Positions 41,938 through 50,627 of a DNA stretch of 64,000 nucleotides are shown one piece after another (positions within the stretch are counted from its first letter, which is position 1; every line of letters starts with the position of its first letter). The notes beneath the pieces are model-generated. The model was not told the origin of the DNA, did not search any database, and worked only from the letters and a program-made list of their open reading frames with translations. Position numbers and translations under genes: made by a program. This DNA is from Lactobacillus sp. (GTDB lineage Bacteria; Bacillota; Bacilli; Lactobacillales; Lactobacillaceae), in NCBI GenBank assembly GCA_022484695.1, contig JAKVKU010000007.1, positions 62,001 through 126,000 of the forward strand. Direction: 5' to 3'.

Positions 41938-42960
41938 ATGACAAGAAAACTACAGGAGAGCGGTTTGACTAAAGCACAACTGCGGGTGGTCTACGCCCAG
42001 ATCCTACGATCTAGACGCCTGGACGAACGCATGCTGCAACTCCAGCGCACTGGGAAAACATCCTTTCACACCTCAGGACAAGGCCAAGAAATCGGACAAG
42101 CCGGTATGGCCATGGCCTTTGAGCCGGGGAAGGATTATTATTTACCCTATTATCGGGATATGACAGCCTTTATGCTGTTTGGGATTACGGCCAAAGAGAT
42201 TTTAATGGATTCTTTTGGCCGTTATGATGGGCCTTCAGGACACGGGCTGCAAATGCCTAACCATTATGCTGCCAAACGCGTCAAAGCCGTTTCCCAATCC
42301 TCAACCGTGGCCAGCCAATATCCCGTGGCCACTGGCATCGCCTATGGGGCCAAGCTGGAAAACAGCGACCGGGTGACCTTGGTCACCACCGGGGATGGTT
42401 CCACCGGTGAAGGGGAATTTCACGAAGCTTTGAATTTCGCTGGCGTGGCCAAGCTGCCTGTGGTTTTTGTCATTGAAAATAACGGTTATGCCATTTCAAC
42501 CCCCCACAACGAAGAATATGCCGCCAAAAGCCTGGCACTTCGGGGCCAAGGCTATGGTATCCCCGGTGTCGATGTGGACGGCTTAGATTTCACCGCGACT
42601 TATTTAGCCTTTAAAGAAGCCGTTGCCCGGGCGCGAAAGGGCGACGGGGCTACCTTGATCAATCTGCACGTGTTGCGGATGCAAGACCACACCAGTGATG
42701 ACAACCAGCGCATCTATCGCTCCAAAGCTGAACTGGCTGAGGTAAAAGCCGCCGATCCTTTGAAAACCATGACTCAACAGGTCTTAGACGAAGGCATCTA
42801 CACCCAAGCTGAATTAGACGATTTAGAAAAACAACTTAAAAAAGATATCAACGTGGCCACAGATCAAGCTGAAGCTGCGCCACTACCGGACTTAAGTGTG
42901 TTAAGTCAAAATATTTTTGCCCCAGTGGATAAGGAGAGTGGGATCTATGGCAACAATTGA
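41938..42960 (+). CDS. bkdA: Branched-chain 2-oxoacid dehydrogenase E1 alpha
   Basis: 340 residues. Thiamine diphosphate motif GDGSTGEGEFHEALNFAG...ENNGYAIS is intact. RRLDERMLQLQRTGK, the YYRDMTAFMLFG segment and SQSSTVASQYPVATGIA follow the branched-chain (BCKDH) E1 alpha pattern rather than pyruvate dehydrogenase. The enzyme decarboxylates 2-oxoacids of Val, Leu and Ile. GGAGG lies about eleven nt before ATG 41938. Preference for branched substrates is inferred from these signatures. Confidence 0.85.
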   Translation: MTRKLQESGLTKAQLRVVYAQILRSRRLDERMLQLQRTGKTSFHTSGQGQEIGQAGMAMAFEPGKDYYLPYYRDMTAFMLFGITAKEILMDSFGRYDGPSGHGLQMPNHYAAKRVKAVSQSSTVASQYPVATGIAYGAKLENSDRVTLVTTGDGSTGEGEFHEALNFAGVAKLPVVFVIENNGYAISTPHNEEYAAKSLALRGQGYGIPGVDVDGLDFTATYLAFKEAVARARKGDGATLINLHVLRMQDHTSDDNQRIYRSKAELAEVKAADPLKTMTQQVLDEGIYTQAELDDLEKQLKKDINVATDQAEAAPLPDLSVLSQNIFAPVDKESGIYGNN

Positions 42961-43936
42961 TTACTTGCAAGCATTAAATCAGGCATTGGATGAAGAATTG
43001 GCCCAAGATGACACCCTAACTGTTTTTGGGGAAGATGTGGGGGCACCCAAGGGCGGCGTGTTTAACGTCACCCAAGGATTAGCGGAAAAATATGGGGATC
43101 TGCGGGTCTTCAATACGCCCTTAAGTGAAGCTGAAATCGCCGGCCTGGCCATTGGTCTAGGGGTCAGCGGCCATCACGCTGTGGCGGAATTCCAATTTGC
43201 CGATTACATATTACCGGCTACCAATCAAATCATTTCTGAAGCCGCCCGCATGCGTTATCGCTCCCAAGGCGACTGGTCGGCCCCCGTGGTCTTCCGGGCC
43301 CCTTATGGCGGCGGCGTTGGCGGGGGTTTTTATCACTCCCAATCCACGGAAAAAGTCTTTGTGGGCCAACCCGGTTTGCGGGTGGTCACCCCTTCCACGG
43401 TGCGGGATGCCAAGGGCTTGTTAAAAAGCGCGATCCGTTGTGCGGACCCCGTGTTATTCTTCGAACACAAGCGCCTGTATCACAGCATTAAAGCCGACAT
43501 CGATCCCGATGAAGAAATTTTGACCCCCATCGACAAAGCCCAAGTTTTGCGCCAGGGCACCGATATTACCGTCATGAGTTATGGCATTACCTTGCAATAT
43601 GTCTTACAAGCCGCTGAAGAATTGGCTAAAAGTGGGATCCAAACCGAAGTGGTGGATATCCGCAGCCTTTACCCTTTGGATGAAGCCACCATTGTGGCCG
43701 CTGCTAAGAAGACGGGCAAGGTATTATTGGTCAATGAAGATAACAAAGAAGGTGGCGTTTTAGGGGAAATTTCCGCGATAATTAGCGAACAAGCCCTGTT
43801 TGATTTAGACGCCCCCATCAAGCGCCTGGCCGGGCCAGATAGTCCCGCCATGCCTTATGCCAAAAACTTGGAGCAGGCTTTCTTGGTGCAACCGGACCAA
43901 GTGAAACAAGCTATGCAAGAACTCGCCGAATTTTAA
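42947..43936 (+). CDS. bkdB: Branched-chain 2-oxoacid dehydrogenase E1 beta
   Basis: 329 residues, transketolase-like. Seen: FGEDVGAPKGGVFNVTQGL, FNTPLSEAEIAGLAIGL, PYGGGVGGGFYHSQSTE and C-terminal KRLAGPDSPAMPYAKNLEQ. Start ATG 42947 has AAGGAGAG upstream and overlaps the end of the E1 alpha gene by 14 nt. The frame extends ten codons upstream without a ribosome site. Confidence 0.9.
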   Translation: MATIDYLQALNQALDEELAQDDTLTVFGEDVGAPKGGVFNVTQGLAEKYGDLRVFNTPLSEAEIAGLAIGLGVSGHHAVAEFQFADYILPATNQIISEAARMRYRSQGDWSAPVVFRAPYGGGVGGGFYHSQSTEKVFVGQPGLRVVTPSTVRDAKGLLKSAIRCADPVLFFEHKRLYHSIKADIDPDEEILTPIDKAQVLRQGTDITVMSYGITLQYVLQAAEELAKSGIQTEVVDIRSLYPLDEATIVAAAKKTGKVLLVNEDNKEGGVLGEISAIISEQALFDLDAPIKRLAGPDSPAMPYAKNLEQAFLVQPDQVKQAMQELAEF

Positions 43937-43942
43937 GGAAGT

Positions 43943-45244
43943 GTGCAGATTATCGTGAAAAAAGAAATGACCATGCCCCGCTTAGGTGAAAGTGTCACAG
44001 AAGGCACCATTGTGGACTGGTTAGTCCAAGTTGGGGACCACGTGGAAGAATATGATCCAATTTGTGAAGTGCAAACCGTCAAAGTTGTGGCGGAAGTGCC
44101 TTCTAGTTTTACCGGCACCATCACCAAAGTCCTGGCAGCCACTGACGATACCATCGCCGTGGGGGCCCCTTTGGCCGAAATCGACGTTGAAGGTGCCGTT
44201 GAAGAAGCTGCCCCAGCAGCGGCTACAGCGGCGTCAGCAACACCTGAGACCTCCGCTGAACCAGCTGCCCCAGACCCAGCGCCAGTGGCAGCGGCGCAAC
44301 CAGCAGCCACAACTGATGCCCCAAGATTCTCCCCGGCCGTTGCCAGCCTGTTGGCCAAGTATCGCCTCCATGCCGATGACATCCCCGCCACCGGCCACCA
44401 AGGGCGCCTGACCCGCCAAGATGTGGAAAACTTCATGGCTGAAGAAGTCAGCCAACCTGCACCAGCTGCGGCCCATCAAGCACCCAGCCCTGTCCCAACG
44501 CCAATCCCAGTGCAAAACACCGGGTTCGATGGCCAATTACCTGGGGATATCATCACCCCCGGCAGCAGTGTCCGTAAGGCCATTGCCGCCCATATGTCCC
44601 AAAGTAAAAATGAAATTCCCCATGGTTGGATGATGGTGGAACAAGACGTCTCCAATATCGTGGTTTTAAGACAAAAAGAAAAAGCCAACTTCCAAAAACG
44701 CGAAGGCTTTAAGTTAACTTATTTCCCATTCTTTGTGAAAGCTGTGGCCCAAGCCCTAGCTAAACATCCCCGGATCAATAGCTCTTGGCAAAATAATATG
44801 AAGATCACCCATAAACAGGTGAATATTTCGATTGCTGTGGCCAAGGGGGATGAATTATTTGTCCCCGTGATCAAACATGCTGATGACCTATCCATCAAAG
44901 GCATTGCTGCTGAAATCAATCGCTTGGCCAGCGCTGTCCGCAACGGTACCGCCACTGCTGATGATATGCAAGGTGGGACCTTTACGGTGAACAACACTGG
45001 CTCCTTTGGGTCCGTGGCTTCCATGGGGATCATCAATTATCCCCAAGCGGCCATCATTCAAATCGAATCCATCAGAAAAGCCATCCAACCCACCCCAGAT
45101 GGCCGGGGCTTCACCTTCGCCGATATGGTGAACCTGTCCTTATCAGTGGACCACCGTTTATTAGACGGTGTAGCCGCCGGGGGCTTCTTGAAAGATGTGA
45201 AAAAGAATCTGGCTGCCTATGGGCCGGATAGTAACCTATACTAA
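43943..45244 (+). CDS. bkdC: Branched-chain 2-oxoacid dehydrogenase E2 (dihydrolipoyl acyltransferase)
   Basis: 433 residues: lipoyl domain (about 10-85), Ala/Pro linker, peripheral-subunit-binding domain (FSPAVASLLAKYRL), second linker and acyltransferase core with DHRLLDG. The lipoyl-lysine context reads TVKV rather than the usual TDKV: the Lys is present but the preceding Asp is Val. MPRLGESVTEGTI resembles branched-chain E2. Start is uncertain: GTG 43943 is close to AAGGAAG, GTG 43955 or ATG 43967 may be used. Last gene of the cluster. Confidence 0.88.
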   Translation: MQIIVKKEMTMPRLGESVTEGTIVDWLVQVGDHVEEYDPICEVQTVKVVAEVPSSFTGTITKVLAATDDTIAVGAPLAEIDVEGAVEEAAPAAATAASATPETSAEPAAPDPAPVAAAQPAATTDAPRFSPAVASLLAKYRLHADDIPATGHQGRLTRQDVENFMAEEVSQPAPAAAHQAPSPVPTPIPVQNTGFDGQLPGDIITPGSSVRKAIAAHMSQSKNEIPHGWMMVEQDVSNIVVLRQKEKANFQKREGFKLTYFPFFVKAVAQALAKHPRINSSWQNNMKITHKQVNISIAVAKGDELFVPVIKHADDLSIKGIAAEINRLASAVRNGTATADDMQGGTFTVNNTGSFGSVASMGIINYPQAAIIQIESIRKAIQPTPDGRGFTFADMVNLSLSVDHRLLDGVAAGGFLKDVKKNLAAYGPDSNLY

Positions 45245-45250
45245 AAAATA

Positions 45251-45300
45251 AAAACGCCTTTGCTATCCGAACTATTCGTTCGAATTGGCAAAGGCGTTTT
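45251..45300. terminator. Bidirectional terminator after the fab-bkd run
   Basis: Perfect stem AAAACGCCTTTGC / GCAAAGGCGTTTT (45251-45263 with 45288-45300) flanked by A and T runs. Confidence 0.85.
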
Positions 45301-45305
45301 GAATT

Positions 45306-46319
45306 TTAATTAAACCCATAAATGCGTTTGACGATGCGATAGGCCCCGATGGCTGTGTGGCGGCCTAATCTGCCGGGGAGATTGACCCCGTGGCCCAGGA
45401 AGCCGCTGTGCAGGCGGCTGTATAGGTCAGGGTTGGTTTTTTCAATGAAAGCCCATAAGGCATCTTTTTTATGGAGACTTTCCGGGGTGCCATCTTTGAT
45501 CAAGAAAATCGAGGAGATGGCGGTGATGATTTGTAGATAATTTTCCATATAATTGCGGAGGTGGGGATCGGTGATGTCAGCTTGGTCGTAGATCTGGACC
45601 ATTTCCTTGTTCACGGCTAATTGTTGGTCGATACGTTGAATCATGACGTCTTCATTGATGGATTGATCGTCGCGACCGATGAAATAGTGGTACACGGTGG
45701 TATCAATGTAGTACATGTTTTTTACAAAGGGCAGAGGCGCAAAGACATATAAATTGTCCACGTAAAAACGATGCTTGGGCAATTTGACCTGGGCTGCTTC
45801 AAGGATAGCTTTGCGGTAAATGGCGGAGTGCATCAGCATGTATTTGCCGGGTGAAAAATTCACATCCGCCCAGGTGAACTCCCGATCAATGGGCATAAAG
45901 GAGCCATAGTGCATGGCCTTGGTCCGGCGGGCCCCCTGTTTATCGTAAACATAATTGCTGATTAATAAATCAATGGTTTGATCATGGCCTTCAAGTTCCC
46001 GCAGGAAATTGAGAATTTGTTGAAAGCCACTGAAATCCAGCCAATCGTCACTGTCCAGGATTTTAATATACTGGCCCGTGGCATGGCGAAGACCAGCGTT
46101 GATAGCTTCACCGGGGCCGCCATTTTTTTGATGCACGGTTTGGACAACTTCTGGGAAATATTGGGCGTAGTGGTCGGCAATTTCCGGGGTTTTGTCACTG
46201 GAACCATCATCCACGATGACGATTTCCACGGCTTGGCCGCCTAGAAGTGCCGAGTTAATGGCCCGCTCCATGTAATTTTCGGAATTATAACAGGGTACAA
46301 TAATACTGAGTAATTTCAT
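45306..46319 (-). CDS. Family 2 glycosyltransferase
   Basis: 337 residues. GT-A fold: SIIVPCYNSENYMERAINSAL, acidic motif VIVDDGSSDKT and DXD in ILDSDDWLD. The remainder, with helical segments, is typical of enzymes building teichoic-acid or cell-surface polysaccharides; the acceptor is unknown. No membrane helix. Its promoter is TTGACC (46372-46377), 18 nt, CATAAT (46348-46353) on the minus strand. It stands alone, convergent with the bkd genes. Confidence 0.88.
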   Translation of the reverse strand: MKLLSIIVPCYNSENYMERAINSALLGGQAVEIVIVDDGSSDKTPEIADHYAQYFPEVVQTVHQKNGGPGEAINAGLRHATGQYIKILDSDDWLDFSGFQQILNFLRELEGHDQTIDLLISNYVYDKQGARRTKAMHYGSFMPIDREFTWADVNFSPGKYMLMHSAIYRKAILEAAQVKLPKHRFYVDNLYVFAPLPFVKNMYYIDTTVYHYFIGRDDQSINEDVMIQRIDQQLAVNKEMVQIYDQADITDPHLRNYMENYLQIITAISSIFLIKDGTPESLHKKDALWAFIEKTNPDLYSRLHSGFLGHGVNLPGRLGRHTAIGAYRIVKRIYGFN

Positions 46320-46347
46320 ATGGCTGCCTTTCTAGTCGTTTGTCTAT

Positions 46348-46377
46348 ATTATGGGCTAAATTTACATTTTTGGTCAA
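46348..46377 (-). promoter_or_regulatory. Promoter of the glycosyltransferase gene
   Basis: Minus strand TTGACC (46372-46377), 18-nt spacer, CATAAT (46348-46353). Confidence 0.5.
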
Positions 46378-46483
46378 GGAAAAAACCTAGGCTGTCGCCC
46401 AGAAAGCGTATTCTGAGCTTAATTTGGAGAAATTGGCTATACTTAACAGTAGTTAATAATTTTGCATAGGGAGGCATTCAATT

Positions 46484-47131
46484 ATGAAAATTGGCGTTAT
46501 CGGGGCCACCGGACATGCGGGGTCGAAGTTATATGAAGAAGCCAAGGCACGGGGCCATGAGGTTACAGCCATCGTCCGCAATGCCCAAAAAGCCCAGGAT
46601 ATGTTAGGGGCCGATGCCCAGATTTTGGAAAGCGACGCGTTTGCCTTGACCAAGGCGGATTTAACCGCCTTTGACGTGGTCATCGATGGTTTTGCCGTGG
46701 GGCGTTTCTCCGGGTTGGGTTATTTACACGTGGACTTAGCGGCTAAGTTAATTCACGAGTTACGGGGCACAGACAAACCCCGGATTTTCTTCTTGCTGGG
46801 GGCTTCGAGCTTGAAGACAGCCAGTGGACGCTTCTTGATCGAAGAACTGCGGCATTCTCCTAACTCAGATAAGTGGATCGATGTGCCGGAACAACAATAT
46901 CGGGAGTACTTATTCCTGCAATTGATCACTGATGTGAACTGGGTGGCCGTTTCCCCAGCCGGTAATTTTGTGCCCGGGGATAAAAGTGCTTATATCCGGG
47001 GCACAGATCAGTTAATGGCCGACAGCAACGGGGAATCGATTTTGACCACCGGGAACTATGCCGTGGCGATTTTAGATGAAATTGAAAATCCCCAAGTTAA
47101 GCAAGGCCGCTTTACCGTGAATAATAAATAA
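46484..47131 (+). CDS. NAD(P)-binding atypical SDR protein (YwnB-like)
   Basis: 215 residues with a Rossmann fold: GVIGATGHAGSKL (GxxGxxG) then AIVRNAQKA. No catalytic YxxxK is evident, as in NmrA-like or YwnB-like members that reduce flavin/quinone or serve as redox sensors. GGGAGG precedes ATG 46484. No clear functional partner; the adjacent genes face away. Confidence 0.85.
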   Translation: MKIGVIGATGHAGSKLYEEAKARGHEVTAIVRNAQKAQDMLGADAQILESDAFALTKADLTAFDVVIDGFAVGRFSGLGYLHVDLAAKLIHELRGTDKPRIFFLLGASSLKTASGRFLIEELRHSPNSDKWIDVPEQQYREYLFLQLITDVNWVAVSPAGNFVPGDKSAYIRGTDQLMADSNGESILTTGNYAVAILDEIENPQVKQGRFTVNNK

Positions 47132-47141
47132 GCATCTCATG

Positions 47142-47207
47142 AAAATAAATCTCACCCATTTCCTGAATGAGGCATTTTGCCCCGGAAATGAATGAGATTT
47201 ATTTTTT
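47142..47207. terminator. Terminator between ywnB-like gene and pntB
   Basis: Long stem AAAATAAATCTCA and its complement plus CATTTCC/GGAAATG inside, T-run at 47202-47208. Confidence 0.7.
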
Positions 47208-47232
47208 TAAAAACAGAATAATTTTTTTTAGT

Positions 47233-48651
47233 TTAATCCAAATATTGTTTGGTAGCGGCAATGATATCCTGCAGGCCAGTTTTCGCATCCGCAAAGAACA
47301 TGGTAGTCTTGTCGTCACTGAAAAGTGGATTGGCTACCCCGGCATAACCGGTACTCATGGACCGTTTGATAACCACGACGGATTTAGATTGGTCCACATT
47401 TAAAATCGGCATCCCTGAAATTGGATTGCCAGATTCCCGGGCCAGGGGGTTGGTGACATCGTTGGCCCCAATGACTAGGGAAACATCGGTATCTTCAAAC
47501 ATGGAATTGGCATCTTCTAATTGTTTCATTTGATCATAAGGCACGTTCACGTCGGCTAATAAGACGTTCATGTGACCCGGCATCCGCCCAGCCACGGGGT
47601 GAATGGCGTAGTTGACGTTGATACCACTATCAGTCAACAACTTGGCTAATTCAGCCAGTTCGTGTTGGGCTTGGGCAGCGGCTAAACCGTAACCGGGCAC
47701 GATCATGACGTTATGAGCATAGCCTAATTGCAAGCCAATATCGTCGGCAGTGGTTTCGGTGACGTTCACCGGTACATCTGAGGCCGCAGCCCCTTTACCC
47801 GTGGCGCCAGCGCCAAAGCCACCTACGATGATGTTGGCCACAGAACGGTGCATGGCTTCAGCCATTTGCAAGGTCAAGATGGTCCCAGCGGCCCCAACTA
47901 AGGCCCCGGCAATGATCAAGACTTGGTTGTTGATGACAAACCCGGCAAAGGCCACGGCTAACCCAGTGAAGGCGTTGAGTAAGGAAACCACCACGGGCAT
48001 GTCGGCGCCACCGATAGGCAAGGTCATCAAAAGCCCGAAAATCAAACTGGCAACTAAGACTAATGCTAAATACCAAGGGGTAACCGGGAAGCCAATAATC
48101 AAAACGGCCCCCACAATCATGGCGATGATAACGATAAAGTTACAAATTCGGGCCCCCGGGAAGCTGATGGGTTTCCCGGAAATTTTCCCGGCCAGTTTGC
48201 CCATGGCAATCAAAGACCCGGAAAAAGTCGTGCCCCCAATGACAATGTCTAATAAGACCGGGATTGAGAAGACTAAGCTTAAGCTGGATCCAGTGGGCAT
48301 GTGGAAGTAATCAAAGATCCCAATGGCTGCAGCAGCGCCACCCCCAACGGCGTTAAATAAGGAAACCAATTGGGGCACGGCGGTCATTTCCACGCGACGG
48401 GCTTTGATGACCCCATACAAGACCCCGAGAACTAACCCGGCGATGAGGACTAACCAGCCCATGGCGGTGATTTTACCTTGGACGATCAATTCAATGGTGA
48501 CCATGATGACCGCTAAAAGCATCCCCGCGCCAGATAACAGGTTCCCGTTCCGGGCGGATTTTGGCGAACGCATCAAGTGGACCCCTAGGACATAACAAAT
48601 GGCTGAAACTAAGTAAACTAATGAAGCAGCAGTTTGTAGCGTCGACATCAT
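47233..48651 (-). CDS. pntB: NAD(P) transhydrogenase beta subunit
   Basis: 472 residues. About eight membrane helices (domain II), then the NADP(H)-binding domain III from about residue 300 with VPGYGLAAAQAQ, HPVAGRMPGHMNVLLAD and IGANDVTNPLAR. Together with the two alpha chains it couples proton entry to hydride transfer NADH to NADP+. Its ATG overlaps the stop of the small alpha chain (ATGA). Last gene of the three-gene pnt unit. Confidence 0.96.
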   Translation of the reverse strand: MMSTLQTAASLVYLVSAICYVLGVHLMRSPKSARNGNLLSGAGMLLAVIMVTIELIVQGKITAMGWLVLIAGLVLGVLYGVIKARRVEMTAVPQLVSLFNAVGGGAAAAIGIFDYFHMPTGSSLSLVFSIPVLLDIVIGGTTFSGSLIAMGKLAGKISGKPISFPGARICNFIVIIAMIVGAVLIIGFPVTPWYLALVLVASLIFGLLMTLPIGGADMPVVVSLLNAFTGLAVAFAGFVINNQVLIIAGALVGAAGTILTLQMAEAMHRSVANIIVGGFGAGATGKGAAASDVPVNVTETTADDIGLQLGYAHNVMIVPGYGLAAAQAQHELAELAKLLTDSGINVNYAIHPVAGRMPGHMNVLLADVNVPYDQMKQLEDANSMFEDTDVSLVIGANDVTNPLARESGNPISGMPILNVDQSKSVVVIKRSMSTGYAGVANPLFSDDKTTMFFADAKTGLQDIIAATKQYLD

Positions 48652-48962
48652 TTGTCACCCCCATCATCATTTTTAGAAGCTTTGGGCCGGTCAAACATGT
48701 GCAGCATGCGATCAGTCAAGGTATAGCCCCCAGCCACGTTGACGGCGGCAAAGAAGGCACATAAGAAAGCCAGGATATATAAGGCCACGTTGTTAGCTTC
48801 GGCGGCAATGACAAAGGCCCCCACCACGACCACGCCGTGAATGGCATTGGCCCCGGACATCATGGGCGTTTGTAAGGTGGCTGGGATTTTACTCATGACT
48901 TCAAATCCCACTAAAAGACTTAGAATAAAAATGGCTAGATTGGTAAATAATTGCTGGCTCAT
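48648..48962 (-). CDS. pntA2: NAD(P) transhydrogenase alpha subunit 2 (membrane part)
   Basis: 104 residues, three to four membrane helices including SKIPATLQTPMMSGANAIHGVVVVGA, the signature of PntA domain II. In split transhydrogenases this part is a separate chain. Start ATG 48960-48962 after GAGGGGGAG; a longer frame from 49010 overlaps the upstream gene. One nt separates it from the large alpha chain. Confidence 0.93.
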   Translation of the reverse strand: MSQQLFTNLAIFILSLLVGFEVMSKIPATLQTPMMSGANAIHGVVVVGAFVIAAEANNVALYILAFLCAFFAAVNVAGGYTLTDRMLHMFDRPKASKNDDGGDK

Positions 48963-48963
48963 G

Positions 48964-50172
48964 TTATTTCTCCCCCTCTGTGGTAGCTGGTTGTGCTGGT
49001 GCGGCAGCACTTGGGTCAGGTTTGTCAGTATTTTTGTCAGGTAATTTCAACGTTTGGCGTAGGCGGCCGGACACGATTTCCCCTTGATAAGTGGCCACCA
49101 ATTCACTTAAAACATCATCGGTGACATCAATGGTAATGGCGTTGTCCTTGACAATGCTATTGATCACCGCTTGCATATTCCGGGCGTACATTTCTGAAGC
49201 CGAAGTGGCTAATTGACTGGGGAGGTCTTGGGCCCCAATGATTTGGGCGTTGTTGGCCGTGGTGATGGTTTCACTAGGCTTAGAGCTGTAGACGTTACCC
49301 CCTAAATCACTGGCAGCTAAGTCAACAAAGATCGTCCCAGCTGGGGCAGCTTCTACGGATTTTTGAGTGACCAATAGTGGCGGTTTGCGGCCAGGGACTT
49401 GGGCGGTGGTGATAATAATGTCGTTTTTAGCGATGAAACCAGCTAATTCGTCTTGTTGCTGTTGTTGTTCTTCAGCGGAGAGCTGGCGGGCATAACCGCC
49501 TTCGCCCACGGCATTGACAGAACTGGTCAAGAAGTTGGCCCCTAAAGATTCCACTTCATTACGTGAAGCCGGGCGGACATCATAACCGGAGACGATGGCC
49601 CCCAGCCGCTTGGCGGTCCCAATGGCCTGCAAGCCCGCCACACCAGTGCCTAAGACTAAAACTTTGGCGGGTTTGGCGGTCCCGGCGGCGGTGATCATCA
49701 TGGGTAAGTAACGGGTAAAGGCGTTGGCTCCCACTAAGGCCGCTTTATAGCCGGCAATAGAGGCTTGGGAGCTTAAGGCATCCATGTTTTGGGCCCGGGA
49801 AACGGTCCGGGGCAATAATTCCAAGGATAAAGCTGTTACTTGGCGCTTAGCTAAATCTTGGATGACGTCTGGTTCAACCAGGGCCTTTAACAAGCCAATG
49901 AGGACCTGGTCCTTTTTTAACTGGGCCAAAGTGTCCGCATCGGGCCGATCCACGACGGCGATGAGGTTGGCTTTTGCTAAAGCTGTTTGACGGTTCACAA
50001 TCGTAGCGCCAGCTTCAGTATATAAATGATCCGGGAAATAGGCGGCCGCCCCGCTGTCTTTTTCCAGCAGGACTTCAAAGCCACCTTTCACAAATTTTGC
50101 CACAACGGCAGGGCTTAAGGCCACCCGCTTTTCACCAGCGGGTTCCTTGAGCGCCGAGAGAATAATTGCCAT
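48964..50172 (-). CDS. pntA: NAD(P) transhydrogenase alpha subunit 1 (NAD-binding)
   Basis: 402 residues, soluble domain I related to alanine dehydrogenase: EPAGEKRVALSP, VLGTGVAGLQAI and a Pro/Ala-rich C-terminal tail. Binds NAD(H). AAGGAGG precedes ATG 50170-50172. First gene of the pnt operon, divergent from the formate dehydrogenase operon across 455 nt. Confidence 0.95.
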   Translation of the reverse strand: MAIILSALKEPAGEKRVALSPAVVAKFVKGGFEVLLEKDSGAAAYFPDHLYTEAGATIVNRQTALAKANLIAVVDRPDADTLAQLKKDQVLIGLLKALVEPDVIQDLAKRQVTALSLELLPRTVSRAQNMDALSSQASIAGYKAALVGANAFTRYLPMMITAAGTAKPAKVLVLGTGVAGLQAIGTAKRLGAIVSGYDVRPASRNEVESLGANFLTSSVNAVGEGGYARQLSAEEQQQQQDELAGFIAKNDIIITTAQVPGRKPPLLVTQKSVEAAPAGTIFVDLAASDLGGNVYSSKPSETITTANNAQIIGAQDLPSQLATSASEMYARNMQAVINSIVKDNAITIDVTDDVLSELVATYQGEIVSGRLRQTLKLPDKNTDKPDPSAAAPAQPATTEGEK

Positions 50173-50229
50173 TAGAAATACCTCCTTATAAATATATAAG
50201 TAAACTTAGATGAAAGCCTTTACACACCG

Positions 50230-50258
50230 ATTTTAAGCTAATTTTTGCACTAATGCAA
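50230..50258 (-). promoter_or_regulatory. Promoter of pntA
   Basis: Minus strand TTGCAT (50253-50258), 17-nt spacer, TAAAAT (50230-50235). Confidence 0.6.
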
Positions 50259-50428
50259 TCGCTCTATACAAGTGAATTTATTAAAACGTATTAATAAAGC
50301 TAATTTGTTTATAAAATTAGGGGATACCCTCAATTTGTGAAAAGACCAGCTAATTTGAAAAGGGCCAGATACCGCCATTGTTGGGCTCAGCCCTAAAATT
50401 AAAGTTGGTGAACTCCCGGATAATTAGA

Positions 50429-50457
50429 TTGACGGATGGACTTATTCTTTCTATAAT
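50429..50457 (+). promoter_or_regulatory. Upstream promoter of the fdh operon
   Basis: TTGACG (50429-50434), 17-nt spacer, consensus TATAAT (50452-50457). It would give a leader of about 165 nt. Confidence 0.65.
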
Positions 50458-50576
50458 AAATGTGAAGTTAGGCAATTATTAAGAACAGCACAGACTTTTG
50501 TTAGGACTTTCATAGGGACAATTTTGCTGCGGGATTCAGGGACAATGTGAGGCGCGCAGTTTTTTTAGCGCCACTA

Positions 50577-50606
50577 TTGTGAACCAATTCACTTGCACCT
50601 TATCAT
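50577..50606 (+). promoter_or_regulatory. Downstream promoter of fdh with a CRP/FNR-type site
   Basis: TTGTGA (50577-50582), 18-nt spacer, TATCAT (50601-50606). TGTGA-N6-TCACT (50578-50593) overlaps the -35 box and has the dyad layout of CRP/FNR-family sites, so regulation by a Flp/ArcR-like protein is plausible. Confidence 0.45.
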
Positions 50607-50627
50607 AAAATTAAGGAAGCGATTTTT

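Larger units (their letters stand above)
50173..50627. other. Divergent control region, pnt / fdh, no gene
   Basis: Holds the pnt promoter on the minus strand, two candidate fdh promoters on the plus strand, a CRP/FNR-type dyad and a direct repeat AGGGACAAT (about 50513-50521 and 50538-50546). No supportable ORF or known riboswitch was found. Confidence 0.5.

Noticed and set aside
41938..45244. Pyruvate dehydrogenase complex
   Set aside because: E1 alpha and E2 signatures and the E3-first gene order fit the branched-chain complex better; substrate preference still needs a test, so this stays a close alternative.
50310..50430. Molybdenum-cofactor riboswitch upstream of fdh
   Set aside because: Short pairings such as GGGCTCAGCCC exist, but I cannot match the conserved Moco motif core; no claim made.
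50513..50546. Direct repeat AGGGACAAT in the fdh leader
   Set aside because: Only nine bases, two copies, and not at a helical spacing typical of an operator; noted in the intergenic entry but not interpreted.
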